Assembly (NCBI RefSeq): GCF_000344685.1
Contig: NW_006920416.1
Location: 1,075,166-1,139,165 of the forward strand
DNA length: 64,000 nt
DNA from: Gloeophyllum trabeum ATCC 11539
Taxonomy: Eukaryota; Basidiomycota; Agaricomycetes; Gloeophyllales; Gloeophyllaceae
Direction of reading: 5' to 3'
A model generated the notes under the pieces. That model saw only the letters and a program-made list of their open reading frames with translations. It searched no databases and had not been told where the DNA came from. Position numbers and translations under genes: made by a program. Positions 20,850 to 32,534 of the stretch are shown here, one piece after another. Every line of letters begins with the position of its first letter. Position 1 is the stretch's first letter.

Positions 20850-23404
20850 TCAATGTGATAATAATGCTCTGTCCATGTGCGCGAACGTCGACGGCCGGGG
20901 CCGTTTCGGGACCCTCAAGGGTGAAGGCGGCCTGAGCCACGAAAGGTGATTTGTTTTGCCACTACGGTCCACGAAAGACGTCTCGATCGCCAATTGCGGT
21001 CGGGTGCCAGTCCTCTTGGATGGCGGCTCTACGGTTGTGGAAGATGTGACAGACTCCCGCTCGCTGGCACGCACAGCGAGCGACTGCGGGCGCGCCCCGC
21101 TGGATGGCGGCTCCACCACTGTAGATGACGTGGACGACTCCCGTCCAGCAGCACGCACTGCGAGCGACTCTGGCGGCTTTGTCTCTGTCCCTGGGGCAGG
21201 GGCAGGCTCAGGCGACGTGCCGCCGAGGCTCAGGCTCAGCGTCGACAGCGTGCATATGGAGGGCAGCACGGGCTTACTGAGGGAGCTCCGCGCGCTGCTC
21301 GACTTGGACTGCAGGTCGTCGAGCTTGAACTCGGGCATCGGCTCGTGCTCGAGAGCGGCTGTTATCGCGCGCAGGGTCAGGGGAGTCATAGGCGGCAGAG
21401 TGGGTATGCGCGGGGGCGGCGATTGGCGGTGTTGGAATTCGGTTACATCGGGGGGAGAGCTGTATGGCGGCGGCGCCATTTCCGCGTCGGCGCCCATGGT
21501 GTTCGCGTCCACAGCGGAGGGTAGGTAGACTGGGAGGGTGGATGATCCCGTGACTAACGTGGCGAAAGAGTCGTGGGTGCCGTTCGCTCCCTGCGCGACG
21601 GGGAACGGGGCGTCACGACCGCGCTTCGTTGGATGTCGTGGGCCTGAGGGTTTCCGAGTGGGAGGTGATGATAGAGGCCTTACCGAGCTTGGTAGACCAC
21701 AACTCTTCCTCAAAGAAACCACGTTCTCCGCTGGTAGCGGAGCAGTCTCTGGGGGATCTCTGAAAGGCGAGTGTGCGAGCTCACCATTTGCGCTATGAAC
21801 AGATCTTTGCACGCTCTTCTCGGGCACATGGATGTCAGACGCCACCACATCCGGATCTGTGGAGGAGGGCAGGCGGTCCGGTATACGTACAGTCGCTGCA
21901 CTAACTGCTTGGGGAGACTGAGGCACCCTGGGCAGCGGAAGTGGTCGAATCGCACTCTGCCGGGTCCCACTATCAGATCGTGACCGCGTCGGTGCATGAT
22001 CCTGTCCCGTCCTGGGAACCATCAACAGTGATGCTGACGGTGGCCGCCGGAGCGACATTAATCTGAGGCGGAGCGTGTCATCATCGTCCCGTGGTGTCGG
22101 TGGTAGAGGCGTTGTGGGAGGGGGATAGGGTGGTGGGGACGGTATGTGCGGGTATTCGAAGGGAAAGTGCAGGCTGGACCGGAACGGCCATCCCTGATCG
22201 TCCCGCTCATGCATGAAGGCGCGGATGGCGTCGGAGGAGCGCAGGACGGCAGCGGCCTGGGCCTGGCCAACGTTTTCCGACCCAGGTCGTGGTAGGGAGA
22301 TCTTCCCGCTAATCGGCGGTGTTGTGATAACAGTAAATTGGGAAGACTGGGAGGATGTTATGGAGGGGAGGACGCCATGGCCATCTGAGGGCATCAGTGC
22401 ATGTTGCGGGGCAGATTCAGTGGTGGCCGTGGACGTCTGGCTGCGGACCGTCTCTTTGCTATTAGATGATACCGAGGGATTGCTCGTTAGGGGACTCCGT
22501 TCAAAGGCTGAAATTAACCGGTGGCTTGGTACAAGCGACACCGGAGACGGTGGTCCAGCTTGGCGTACGTCCCGCGACGGCTCAGGAGGCACAACGACTG
22601 GGTCGACGACCACAGTCACTGAGCTCGTTTGCGCAGGTACCTGAGAGCTCAGGCGAGTAGACGCTTCGGTAGGATTTGATAAGCCAGATTGTGAGCTTTC
22701 CCGCTTTTCGATCAGCGGTTCCATCGGATGGCGAGGCAGTCCAGCCTTAGAACGAGGTGGATGCTCAGAGTTCAACTTGGGCGGATAAGAAACTGGCGGA
22801 GGCGTGATCTCCCTCCGTCCTGCTTGCGTTTCATATGGCCGCGGGGAACAGGGCAGCCCAGGTTTGGGATGCGAGATTGTCAAAACCTGGGGTGCTGACG
22901 GAGCCTCGTAGCTGCTCATAAATGGCTTCTTCTGGGGTGTGTATCAGCACGAGAATGGGCTACGATAAAAGTACCTACATTTGAGTACCCGGTTTCTCCG
23001 GTGGTGGTAGAGGCCCTATCCCAAGCCTGGGCACCATCGGCCGACTTCCGGAGCAGCGGCCCCTCGTCGTAGGACGACCTTATGATGGAGATATCGGACT
23101 CATCTACAGTAGGCTCATTGGTGTCAACCTTAGATTCGCGAGCATTGCCCGTGGCGTCATTGCTGGCCCTGACCGCACTGACCAGCGTAGACGTGCGCTG
23201 CCAAGTAGGGTTCGATACAGGGGATTGCAGAGACAAGGTGGCGACGTGCGACGAGACCTGCTCGACATCTCTCCGCATTCTTCGGTTCAGCCGACTACGG
23301 CGCCTTGCCCATGGCACAATCAGTAGGACCAGCAGGAGGACGAGGACCACGCATCCGACGACTATCCCGACAAGCCAGCCTACTGCGGCATGCCTGCCCG
23401 CCAT
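20850..23404 (-). CDS. Single-pass membrane protein with a long disordered tail, paralog 1
   Basis: Two exons (complement of 20850-22931 and 22979-23404) give 835 aa. After about eight residues comes one strong transmembrane helix (GWLVGIVVGCVVLVLLLVLL) followed by a stop-transfer cluster WARRRSRLNRRMRR. The remaining ~790 residues are Ser/Pro/Thr-rich and disordered. Repeated local themes include ESLAVRA and EPPSS near the C-terminus. The tail contains GLPRHPMEPLIEKRESSQSG, matched by the paralog at 31458-32534. No ectodomain exon could be found upstream. An anchored cytoplasmic scaffold or signalling tail is plausible, but no function is known. Confidence 0.75.
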
Positions 23405-23837
23405 TGCCAGTACGTCGATCAGAGGAGAAAGAGAGTTCCGTGCACGTCTTACGAGGGGGAAACATCTTTTCTGTCTGAGTGGGCGTAGTTCCTGTCAGAT
23501 CTATCAATCAAGTCCCAGCATAGCCCTGTGCATTACTCCCAGGCGCTTCAAAATAGTTACCCGTCCTAAGGAAATACCTAAAAAAAAAAGGCGGCCGTCT
23601 GCAGCGCAGCAAGGCAGGTAGGCCATTAGCACACGGGAATCCGACATAGCAGGTGATATAGCCAGGAAGACTCGTCCGTATTGAAGGTAAGTAGTAGTGG
23701 CTTCGCTGTGGCTGAGGTCCTCGTGTACAATCAAGCGCAAACAAACAAGCATTATTGGTTCCGTCCTGCAATAGCCACTTACGATGGTCAACTATACTAA
23801 TCGGCCTTCCAAGTAGGACGGGTATCCGGAGAGCAGT
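23405..23837. other. Divergent promoter region
   Basis: Lies between the membrane protein gene and CMC4. Apart from a poly-A run near 23581 nothing specific was seen. Confidence 0.5.
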
Positions 23838-24172
23838 ATGACAAAGGTTTGCAGTCGTTCACTTGGTTGGCTTGCCGTACTCAGAGCAGTATCAGTCACA
23901 GGAAGCTGCCTGTCAAGCCCAAGGTGAGCCCGTGCAGCAGTCGTGGCAGTACTCGATGGTAAAGACGCCGCTATTGAACGGATATCATAGCATGCGAACT
24001 GCAGTCATGCTTGAATAAGAATACGTACACTCCAGAGAAGTGCGAGAAGCACATGCGAGAGCTCTATCTGTGTTGCGACTCAATGTACAAGGCTACGCAG
24101 GATAAGGGCGAGTCATCTGCCTGTCCTATGCCCAGCGTCGTGAGGAGATGGTTGAAAAACCACCCCCAATAA
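23838..24172 (+). CDS. CMC4: Cmc4-like twin CX9C mitochondrial intermembrane-space protein
   Basis: Three exons: 23838-23846, 23902-23923 and 23991-24172. The 9- and 22-nt leading exons hide the gene from ORF scans. The product is 70 aa starting MTKEAACQAQACELQSCLNK. It has the Cmc4 cysteine pattern: paired cysteines near the N-terminus, CLNKNTYTPEKC (C-x10-C, as in yeast Cmc4), then CEKHMRELYLCC (C-x9-C), and a distal SACPMPS. CX9C proteins are imported and oxidised by the Mia40 relay into a helical hairpin in the intermembrane space. Length matches yeast Cmc4 (about 73 aa). Every junction has GT-AG and keeps frame. Confidence 0.88.
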
Positions 24173-24455
24173 TATCTGGCTGGGTATGTGTCTTTATCCA
24201 GAGTGTTGGTCTCGTGTATCTGCTATAAACGCTGTTTCATGCAATGCCGCTACACCGTCAGTCGCAAGTACGTCTCTTATGTTTCAGCGACCGAGGAAGC
24301 GCTGATGGCTAATTGTAATAATAATAATAGGCATGGTTCATCTACTATAGGCCTTCGCCGCTTGTCAATAGTCCGTATCGTCCATGGTCTGTGCGCATAT
24401 AATGTACAATAAAGAAAAGAAGGCAGCACCTCTCAGCGCCGGCGGCCAACGGTGG

Positions 24456-25917
24456 TCACTTCTCCCCGTCCCATTCGACCATGGATTCCAGGACAACCTT
24501 AGGCTTCACCAGGCAGGTGTCTTTCCACTCCTCGACCCCGTCCGCACTCGTGACTCTCTCCATGCGCCCGAGCCCGAGCTCTGTCGTGCTCAGGACCCTG
24601 ATTAAGTCTTCGCTCTCAGCCTTGTCCGCCTCGTGCTCCGTGTCAATATCATCCATCCACGTAGGATCGTAAGCCTCCTCGGGCGACACCCACGTAACCT
24701 CGTAGTCGCCCGAGAGGATCTCCTGGCCGATGGTTTTGTTGACCTTCAGCGCGAGCGTGATGACTCCCTTTATCTTGTCCATGAACTTATTTTTCATCGT
24801 CTCGGTGATTTGCTTCAGCGGCGCCTTGCAGCCGGCGACGAGGAGAATGTCCGTCAGACGCTCCGCAATTCGCGGAACGAGACTGGTGGCGATGTCACCG
24901 TCGCCATGGACGACGGACTGAATGTGTTTGCGCGTTAGCGACCGCCATCTTCGTGCGACAGCCAAAGCCTCTGATGAGACACGACCGGTTGGTGAGCTCA
25001 GAATTTTACTCTTGAATGAGGCATCCGAACTCACCGGTTTCCCGCATATGATAGTAGACGTCGTCATATATATCGCCAATTATTTCGGCCTCCTTCGATA
25101 GGTCGAAATACCAGCATCGCACCGTCCAGTGCGCATACATCGACATCGTGCCCTGGAAGGCGACCTGCACGATCGTAGCGTCGTCCGTATCCTGCAGGAG
25201 CTGCGTCATCGGGCGCCCCAGCGCATGTTCTGCCCACTCCCGTGCCGCGGCGCCGTGCTGGCTCGGGTCGATCGTGTGCTCGGCGTATTTGTACGAGTCG
25301 GCGATGAGCTGAGAGACCTGGTGGATCTCGGCGTTGAGGTCTTGGACCAGCTGGATAACGTCTTTCTCCGGGACGCAGTCCGGTGTGGCCAAGAAGTGGT
25401 CCGCAACCTTTGCTTCGTCCGAGCTGCTACCCGAGGACGCCTGTACCTTGCCCGCCTTTTGCTGCGCCGAAGGAGCGGGGACGTGCTTGTCGACCTCAGT
25501 CTTCGTCTTCTTCAGTTCTGCGTCCCGACGTTTGACCTGTTCCTCGAGTATCCGCACTCGGTCGGCAAGGCGGATCGACTCCAGCTTCTTCTGCTCCAGA
25601 TCCTGCTGCAAGGCCTTTTTTGCCTTATCCTCCTCTTCCAAGCGCTTCTCGGCAGAAGCCTTTGCCGCCCGTACGGCGTCCAACTCTGCCCTCAGCGCTT
25701 CGGACGACCTCCTCATCTCCTCCGCTCCTTGCCTGAGACCCTCAGCATCCAAGTCAGCAGCATCACCAGTACATTTCGCATACCCATTGCCGTCTGCCTG
25801 TTCTATCCTGGAGTGCCCGTTCTCTGGCTTCCCAGCGGGCGTGCGAGTAAAATAATACGACACAAAATTGCGCAGGCCCATAGTGTAGGAGAATATCCAG
25901 GAGAGGCTCTGCGACAT
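24456..25917 (-). CDS. Uncharacterised coiled-coil/helical protein, third family member, no Hsp70 neighbour
   Basis: Two exons (complement of 24456-24970 and 25035-25917) give 465 aa. The organisation equals the genes at 6053 and 12916. The N-terminus is aromatic and hydrophobic (LSWIFSYTMGLRNFVSYYF). The coiled coil spans about 55-150 (LEEQVKRRDAELKKTKTEVD). The helical domain is KDVIQLVQDLNAEIHQVSQL. The distal domain starts AVARRWRSLTRKHI and includes LSTTELGLGRMER. The intron is at the same place and phase. It differs in lacking the CGCC patch and in having no adjacent Hsp70 gene; the upstream ~950 bp hold no gene. It is the most diverged of the three. Confidence 0.85.
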
Positions 25918-26873
25918 AGTGCTGACCGGCAGCCGAGTTATACGCGGGAAGACTGAATTGACGCTCGCCCGCCTCGGTTTCCAGTCGTTATGAGAGCCCG
26001 CGCCTCGCGTTCTCGCTGCGATCAGGTCGTGTTCTACGGTCGCAGCGGGAACACGGGGACGAGGGCGTGTGCTCAGTCTATAGTCAGGATATTAACGCTG
26101 GCACGCCTTATCATTTCCTTTCTCTCCACATTACGCGCAAGCTGAATATAGGTTCGTCTCAATAGTAATAGTTCATACCAGTATTACTGTCAACCTTCGC
26201 TACCAGTATTGCAGTTGACCGAACAGCATAGTCACGACTGTGTCGGCCTAGACAGACCGATGCGCGCCTTGCCATACGCGCTCAGCACTACAGCGCGGTC
26301 GATTGCATTAATCCTCTCGAGTTATTTCCATCACTTCCTAACCTTATTCATGGGTGGGTTTTCGGATGGACTCTGCGGGCGCGTAGCCTCGTGGCGTGAA
26401 GTCGGACGCCGGGTGTATGCCATGCTACTATACTTATTGGTGCTTCGGAGGGTGGGTTGTATCGTCAGAGACGGCTATTCCCTTCCCTAGTGTGGTGCGG
26501 CGGACATGCATCGAAGCACAGCTATGCAGCGCAACGCCCGATGTGATCATGAGGAGATGACATGCACAAGCTCTAGTATACGTAGTTGAAGTGCAGTTGG
26601 ACGAGCCTATTGATCTTTCCCCCTTCTCTATAATAATGTGCATTGTGATAGACATGAGCTTGAACTGAGGTTCCAAGCTGGGTGAAGATGGATTGTGTAT
26701 TCGTATATTACATGCTTAGATGGGACACGAAGCTTACGGGAGAGCCATATCTGGCTGTATACAGACAACGAAAACCGGAACTATGTATGATACGCGGGGA
26801 CAGAGGACAGATGACACAAGTAGTCGAGCGCCATTAGCTAGAATATGACGCCCCCGGGCTTTGTTATCCTGGC
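25918..26873. other. Gene-poor region
   Basis: No ORF, RNA or repeat was recognised. It serves as upstream region of the third coiled-coil gene and does not contain the promoter block seen at pairs A and B. Confidence 0.5.
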
Positions 26874-27186
26874 TAGTGATGCCGCAGTTCGGTTCCCGAA
26901 CCTGGGAGAACCCGTTCAAACCCCGAACCGGACTCAGGTTCTGGTCCGCGGTCCAGCTTTCGTGAGGACCGAACCTGAAATGAGGTTCAGAGGGTGCCAG
27001 ACACCCGAACCTTATCCAAATATGGTAACTTTTGGCGGTTCGAACCAGAATCTGACTGGACACAAGGCCATTTCAGGTTCTTTGAGGTTCAAGGTCCGGG
27101 AAATCACCCGAACCGGACCTGTGGCCTGGTTCCGGGTTCAGAATTTTTGGCCGATAACCGGACCGAGCCGGACCGCGGCATCACTA
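26874..27186. mobile_element. hAT-type MITE, copy 1
   Basis: The element is 313 bp with inverted ends TAGTGATGCCGC / GCGGCATCACTA, flanked by a perfect 8-bp target duplication ATCCTGGC (26866-26873 and 27187-27194). The interior is rich in GGTTC/GAACC motifs and has no ORF of interest. An eight-base duplication and TAG..CTA ends are hAT hallmarks. A related copy is at 28912-29225. Confidence 0.88.
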
Positions 27187-28911
27187 ATCCTGGCCGTGGA
27201 GGAGCGTATTGGTTTGCCTAAGCTTGACTGCATGACGCTTCCAATTCGACATCTTGGAAAGGTAGACGACCAGTCGTTATGAGTTGAAACATCGTGATGG
27301 ATAAGTCCGGCGGAGGACACTTGGAGGCAGCAGAAAACTTGTATGACCACGCCCAGAGACTGAACTCCGTATCCGCCCGAGCAAGACTACACCACGAAGT
27401 CTGCTACAGGTGCTGTGCAGGTGCAGCTCGCGCCGGCGCCACGGGATAATCCCACGGCCCCTCCCACCGCTTCGCACATGCCACGCATGTTATCTGAATA
27501 ATGTATGCATGGTGCACCCACATCAGCTGTGTTGCAGATGTGAATGCAGCTGAGGAACAGCAACTTCATTATTCTGATTTATTCTTCTATTATTTGTTCC
27601 TTCATCTGCTCATTCAGGAGCCACAACAAATGTGAGCATGTATGGTATATATTTCACTACTGAATGGTACACAATACAAGAGACATGCCATCCACCAGTA
27701 ACTACCTTCAATGTCCCTGAGTCACACTGCCAGAAGTACAATCCTTTCCCCAGTGCTCCATGTGTCTACTCCATATCTGCGAGCACACATCAACATGAAG
27801 CTAACATGAGACCGATATTAACATACAGCCACACCCTGGTTATTGCTCCCAATGCCGGAGAGCCCACACATTACAGAGCTAGTCTGGGTAAAGGAACCAT
27901 TGTTATCAGGCAATATGCAAGCACAGCATAGCATAACCCAGTGAACATACCTTGCAAACCACACAATCTCCAAAACATCAATGATAGTCCCACCCACCAC
28001 TGGGTACCACCCCTGTCGAGCATGAAATTACACCTTATAGCACACCAGGACAGGAGCTTACCTAGAGAACCTTGAGCAACAAGATAGTCGACGTGTCAAA
28101 AACGCGGCCACGACAACAAATGCGATAAGCACAAACAGCGATTTGCCGTGAGGCCGGAATGGTGGGCGCCGATGGAGAGGGAAGGATAGACCCTCGCTGG
28201 CAGTCCTAGGCAAGACACGGGAATGCGTTCAGGCGCATCATTCGTGACAGCACAAGAGTGAGAGGCGAAGTTCAAGTTGGAGAGCAGGAGAACGTACGAA
28301 AACGACGCAAGTCAACAGATTGAACCGTCATGTGACTATGTCTCACGAGCCACGGGGCGATCTGCAACACAGGCGGGCAGCTCTGCTGCACCGCACATGG
28401 ACTGCTGCCGGGACCCAGACGGTTGCTCCCGTGTATATCGGAAACCTGTTCCATCTGCTCGACGGCTGAGATGCACCGGATTGTCCCAGAATCAGTCCTA
28501 TGCAAGCCCTATTCCGGAGACTTACGGGTTACAGCCAACCAGCCGCTGCTTCTCTGATGGGAGCCACTCGTGTGACCCAGAAGTGGCTTCCAGCTGTCAC
28601 ACACCTTCGCGAGACTTGGTGGTGTAGTAAGGACAATACTGTCAGTGATCCATGGTTGGGTAGTGACTTATAATTAACGGCTTCAGAGACGTACCATGAT
28701 TGTGGAAGAGTGTGGGAAGTAGAATACAAAGCCAAAGATGAAACAGATGATCAAAGGAGTGTACGTGGCATTCCGTGCCAGGCGGTGAAGGAGCGGATGG
28801 CGCAAGTTGGCCAGATCACGAACGTGGATAAGTTGGGGTCGTCCATGACGCTTCACAAATGACGCGAATAGTCAAAAGCCAGACATCGCAATCTGCGGAG
28901 CATCGCAACAC
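27187..28911. other. Gene-poor region between the two MITEs
   Basis: Minus-strand fragments around 28060-28230 encode a hydrophobic segment (FVLIAFVVVAAFLTRR) that could be a gene relic, but no start or complete model can be built. No other feature was seen. Confidence 0.45.
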
Positions 28912-29225
28912 TAGTGATGCCGCAGTCCAGTTCCCGAACCTGGGAGAACCGGTTCGAACCTTGGACCGGATCCAGGTTCTGGTCCGCGGTTTGGCTTTGG
29001 GGTGGACCGAACCTGAAATGAGGTCCAGGTGGAGCCACAATGCCCGAACCGTACCTAAATATGGTAATTTTGAAGGGTTTGAACCCGAACCTGACCAGAC
29101 CCAATGCCATTTCAGGTTCTTTGAGGTTCACAGTCCGGACATTTACCCGAACTTGACCTTGGGTCCAGTCCCAGGTCTGGAAATTTGGGCCAATAACCGG
29201 ACCGAGCCGGACCGCGGCATCACTA
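28912..29225. mobile_element. hAT-type MITE, copy 2
   Basis: The element is 314 bp, with the same ends and much of the same interior as the element at 26874. A perfect 8-bp target duplication CGCAACAC (28904-28911 and 29226-29233) flanks it. Insertion into a different site from copy 1 shows independent transposition. Confidence 0.9.
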
Positions 29226-31457
29226 CGCAACACAGGGAAGGGGAATGAGGTGAATGAATCCAGAAAGCAGTGCTGTGGGGATGAGTGGGCTGAGGAATAT
29301 TGGGTTGATGCTGCCTGATTGCCTGAGCGGTAGGAGATGGAACGGGTAATAAAAGAGTGTAGCAGGAGTTTGGACAGTCCCGCCGCTCGAAGGAATGTTT
29401 TGAAATGAGTGACTAGTTGGACGCCGGACCAAGATGTTTATTTTCTTTTCTGGGGACTCGTTGATATGCACTGACACACAACAATCACCAAGGACCAAAA
29501 GAAATAAACCTAACACCAGCGGTATGGGTGGAGGCGGTCCAAGACAACTAAGGGGTATTTTAATAGTTCGAGGGGGAAGGAGGAGTAAGACGTCGTAGGG
29601 TAGTCCATAGGAAGACCTAGAAAAATAAAACAAATACTTTGACACCTAAAAACAAATGCTAGTCGATGCTCCGGAGTCTTTATCTCCGAAGAGTCACAAT
29701 CAAAGTCGCAAGCAACGACACCTGTCGTAGGATCGTGCTCGTGGGGGTAGAAATTGCTAGAGAGACTGGGTTAATTTTATTTTGCTATTTAGGACGCACT
29801 GGAGATAATTAAACCGATGGCGGAGATAAATTACTCGACGAGTCAGGCCTATTGGCAAAGCTAGGATCAGTTATAATTTGCTAAGTTCAATGCTTTCGAA
29901 CTTCAAGGGTCGCTGAGATCGTAATGCTAATTCTCTGAGATGGTGAAGTACAAAAGTTGTTTTTCTGTACGCTACTTTGTACAATTTATATTACAGGAAT
30001 GGCTTTGCGACCATCCGGAGATAAATAACAAATAAATGCCGCTACCCACAGGATTGCTCAGCACTTGCCTCCGTTATATCATATACCATATACCATATGA
30101 CTCCCTTGTGCTCCCACTTGCTCGTTCCAGCCCCTATAGGTCACCTCAACGCTCCGCCACCTGACCCAAGCAGTCCCATCACTCCGTGCGACGCGCTGGT
30201 CACGTGCTAATTACCTCCGGCCGCTTGCTGACTGATGCTGACCTCATGGTGACTTGTATACGTCCGCACCTTCGGTATCTTGATGGAAACAAGGGGGAGT
30301 GAGTGCTGGAGGGTGGGCATGAGGATGACGCCCCTTGATAGAAGTGTCCGTGGGCCCTGGAGCTAATTCATCTAGAAATCGCATTGGTTAAGTCGCTCCA
30401 GAGCTTGCATTTGCGGAGATAAATCGTGGAATGGGTCTGTGTATGTCTCGGGGATGCTAGGAAGTCCGGAGCTAAATAGAAGAATTCTTTTAGAGTCCAT
30501 AGAAGCCTAGAGGCATGTGAGCGATGTGTCCAATAAGCTCCGGAGGGCTTGTACGATGTGCTGAGTCCGCGTTTTCGGGGGTTAGACGATCCTGAGGCTT
30601 ATCATCGTATCTAAGGTTTTTGTTTTTGCTGCTTATCTTCTTCTTTCTGTTGTGTGATGTTGCAAACGCAGCCTAAACACAGCCAGGAACATACCTTGGA
30701 AGAAACAAAAGAAGGCATAGGGTGTTATGGTTTTTGTCATTTTCTTGAACTGACAACGGTCCGTTAGTGGCAATAGTGCAAGTGTGACCGAGATACGCAC
30801 CACATTAGAGACAGTAGAAAAAAAGGGGGGGCATAGGGCATAGATGTGGGCATAGAATACATGTGCTTTCGTTATTTTCTTCGACTGTTGATTGCACCTT
30901 TATTACAGCGTTGAAGTTGCCATCCATGCTTGCTTGGGTGGTTCAACAAGAGAAAGGGAGTCCACCCGTTCGTCAGCCTTTTGAACCAGTCCGTAGGTGG
31001 TTGACATGTCAGTCAACATCGCAATAGATGTTGGCTGAAATGTACCCTTTGCAGCTCGTCCAGTTGTATTTCCAAGGGCGATGCATACACTTACAGACGC
31101 GTCGCGGGCGCGTCCACCGTGGACGGGCGGACTCCCAGGGACTTCATTGCCACAGACGGTACTATACACCCCGAATATCAAAAACGGCGGCACACAACGT
31201 CGAGTGGACGTAATTATTGCGTTCAGCTGCGAGACCAATCTACGGAGACCAATCTACGTGTATGGTAGCAATGCCACGAGCGTACGATATATTGCAGAAT
31301 ATGAGGGAACCAGAGAGCACGACAAGAGCTGCAGATCAGGTTCACAGCAAGGTGAGATAAATCATGCATACGACAAGTGAATAGTGTCCGAAGCGCACTG
31401 AGAGACGTGACGATATAAGCAGCTACACGGCCCAGCCATATAGTCCGTGACGAGAGA
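29226..31457. other. Gene-poor region with a dispersed CGGAGATAAAT motif
   Basis: No supported gene. Between about 29670 and 30550 the motif (C)CGGAGATAAAT and variants (CGGAGCTAAAT, GGAGCTAAT, reverse TTTATCTCCG) recur at least seven times in both orientations, in otherwise unremarkable sequence. Confidence 0.5.
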
Positions 31458-32534
31458 TCACCGCACAGTCCGTCCAGGACCTGGCGTTGTAGTTCCTACA
31501 AAGTTGATACTAGCCTGCCTCGGCATAGATAGCGGGAGGCGTGTTTCGTGAAGCGTGGGCGTCTGGATAGCATCTGATGGTCGTAAGTGCGCGCGCTTGG
31601 ACGAACGCGAATCCGTTGGCGGTGCAGAGGCACCTGGGCGGAGCGCTCGTGGTGGTCGTGAATTCGAGGGCTGCGATCGTAATGAAACGTCCGTTCGGGA
31701 ATCATTGGGAGAGAACTCTTCGGCCGCGGTAGCGTATGTCGCAGTAGACGCGGTGAACGAGGGATAGTGGTGCAGAGCGCCTGAGGACGAGGGGGAAGAA
31801 GCTGTAGACTGCGTGCTGATAGAGCGCAGACTGTTCCGGAATGCGGTCGTTAGAGGTTGCGTGACAAGGCGTGCCATAGCAGAGGGACGACGGAAGGAGG
31901 GAATTTGCAGGCCCCCCTCTGGACTGAGCGTTCGAGCGCGAGAGGTGTCGTCTCCTGATGACAGATCAGACTGCTCCACCAGTGTCTCCATCGGAGCACG
32001 TCGCAGTCCAAGCCTGGCTCTGCTCTTGGAACGACTCGAATTATCGGAAGCCTTCGCACCAGGAACTGGCTGGGGTTGTGGTGGCTGTGAGGGCAAGGGT
32101 ATCGGCGCTCTAACTTGGGCACCCGGAGAAGCTTGTTCGACGGGGGGATGATATGACGGAGGAGGGCTCTCTTGGTACTCGGGCGACCCGCGATGTGAGG
32201 TATGACTCCTCGGCTTTTGCGGGAACCCTTTCTCAGCTGTATGATCTGAGCTTTCCTTCCCGTGGTCATGGTCCGTCACCGACGGAAGGTTCCCGGACTC
32301 TCCAAACAAGGGGGACACGGGGTTGAGTAATGGCAACTCGGCATCCAGAGCAGACTTCGTTCGAGTATGTGATACCTTTCCACTCTGCTGCTCGACATCT
32401 ACCTTGGATAGTCGCACCTGGGTCATGCGGCGTCTCGCAAGGGGTACGACGATGATGACCAGCAGTAGCACTGCAACTACGACTGCCACGATGATACCAG
32501 CGAGGACCCCTCCATTGACCGTTTGTGAAGCCAT
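31458..32534 (-). CDS. Single-pass membrane protein with disordered tail, paralog 2
   Basis: Single exon, 358 aa. After a short N-terminus (ASQTVNGGV) comes one transmembrane helix (LAGIIVAVVVAVLLLVIIVV) and a basic stop-transfer PLARRRMTQVR. A Ser/Pro-rich tail follows, with a PPPSYHPP motif of the kind bound by WW domains. The stretch RARLGLRRAPMETLVEQSDL corresponds to a region of the 835-aa protein at 20850-23404, so the two are paralogs of very different length. No ectodomain or catalytic domain was seen. Function unknown. Confidence 0.75.
   Translation of the reverse strand: MASQTVNGGVLAGIIVAVVVAVLLLVIIVVPLARRRMTQVRLSKVDVEQQSGKVSHTRTKSALDAELPLLNPVSPLFGESGNLPSVTDHDHGKESSDHTAEKGFPQKPRSHTSHRGSPEYQESPPPSYHPPVEQASPGAQVRAPIPLPSQPPQPQPVPGAKASDNSSRSKSRARLGLRRAPMETLVEQSDLSSGDDTSRARTLSPEGGLQIPSFRRPSAMARLVTQPLTTAFRNSLRSISTQSTASSPSSSGALHHYPSFTASTATYATAAEEFSPNDSRTDVSLRSQPSNSRPPRALRPGASAPPTDSRSSKRAHLRPSDAIQTPTLHETRLPLSMPRQASINFVGTTTPGPGRTVR

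Noticed and set aside
25129..25956. 275-codon plus-strand frame opposite the third coiled-coil gene
   Set aside because: It is the antisense shadow of a coiled-coil coding region; Leu/Arg-rich antisense frames are expected there.
27830..28230. Fragments resembling exons of a membrane or glycosyltransferase-like gene (FVLIAFVVVAAFLTRR; GGTIIDVLEIVWFA)
   Set aside because: Frames cannot be joined in phase, no start codon upstream, and no catalytic motif seen; at most a relic.
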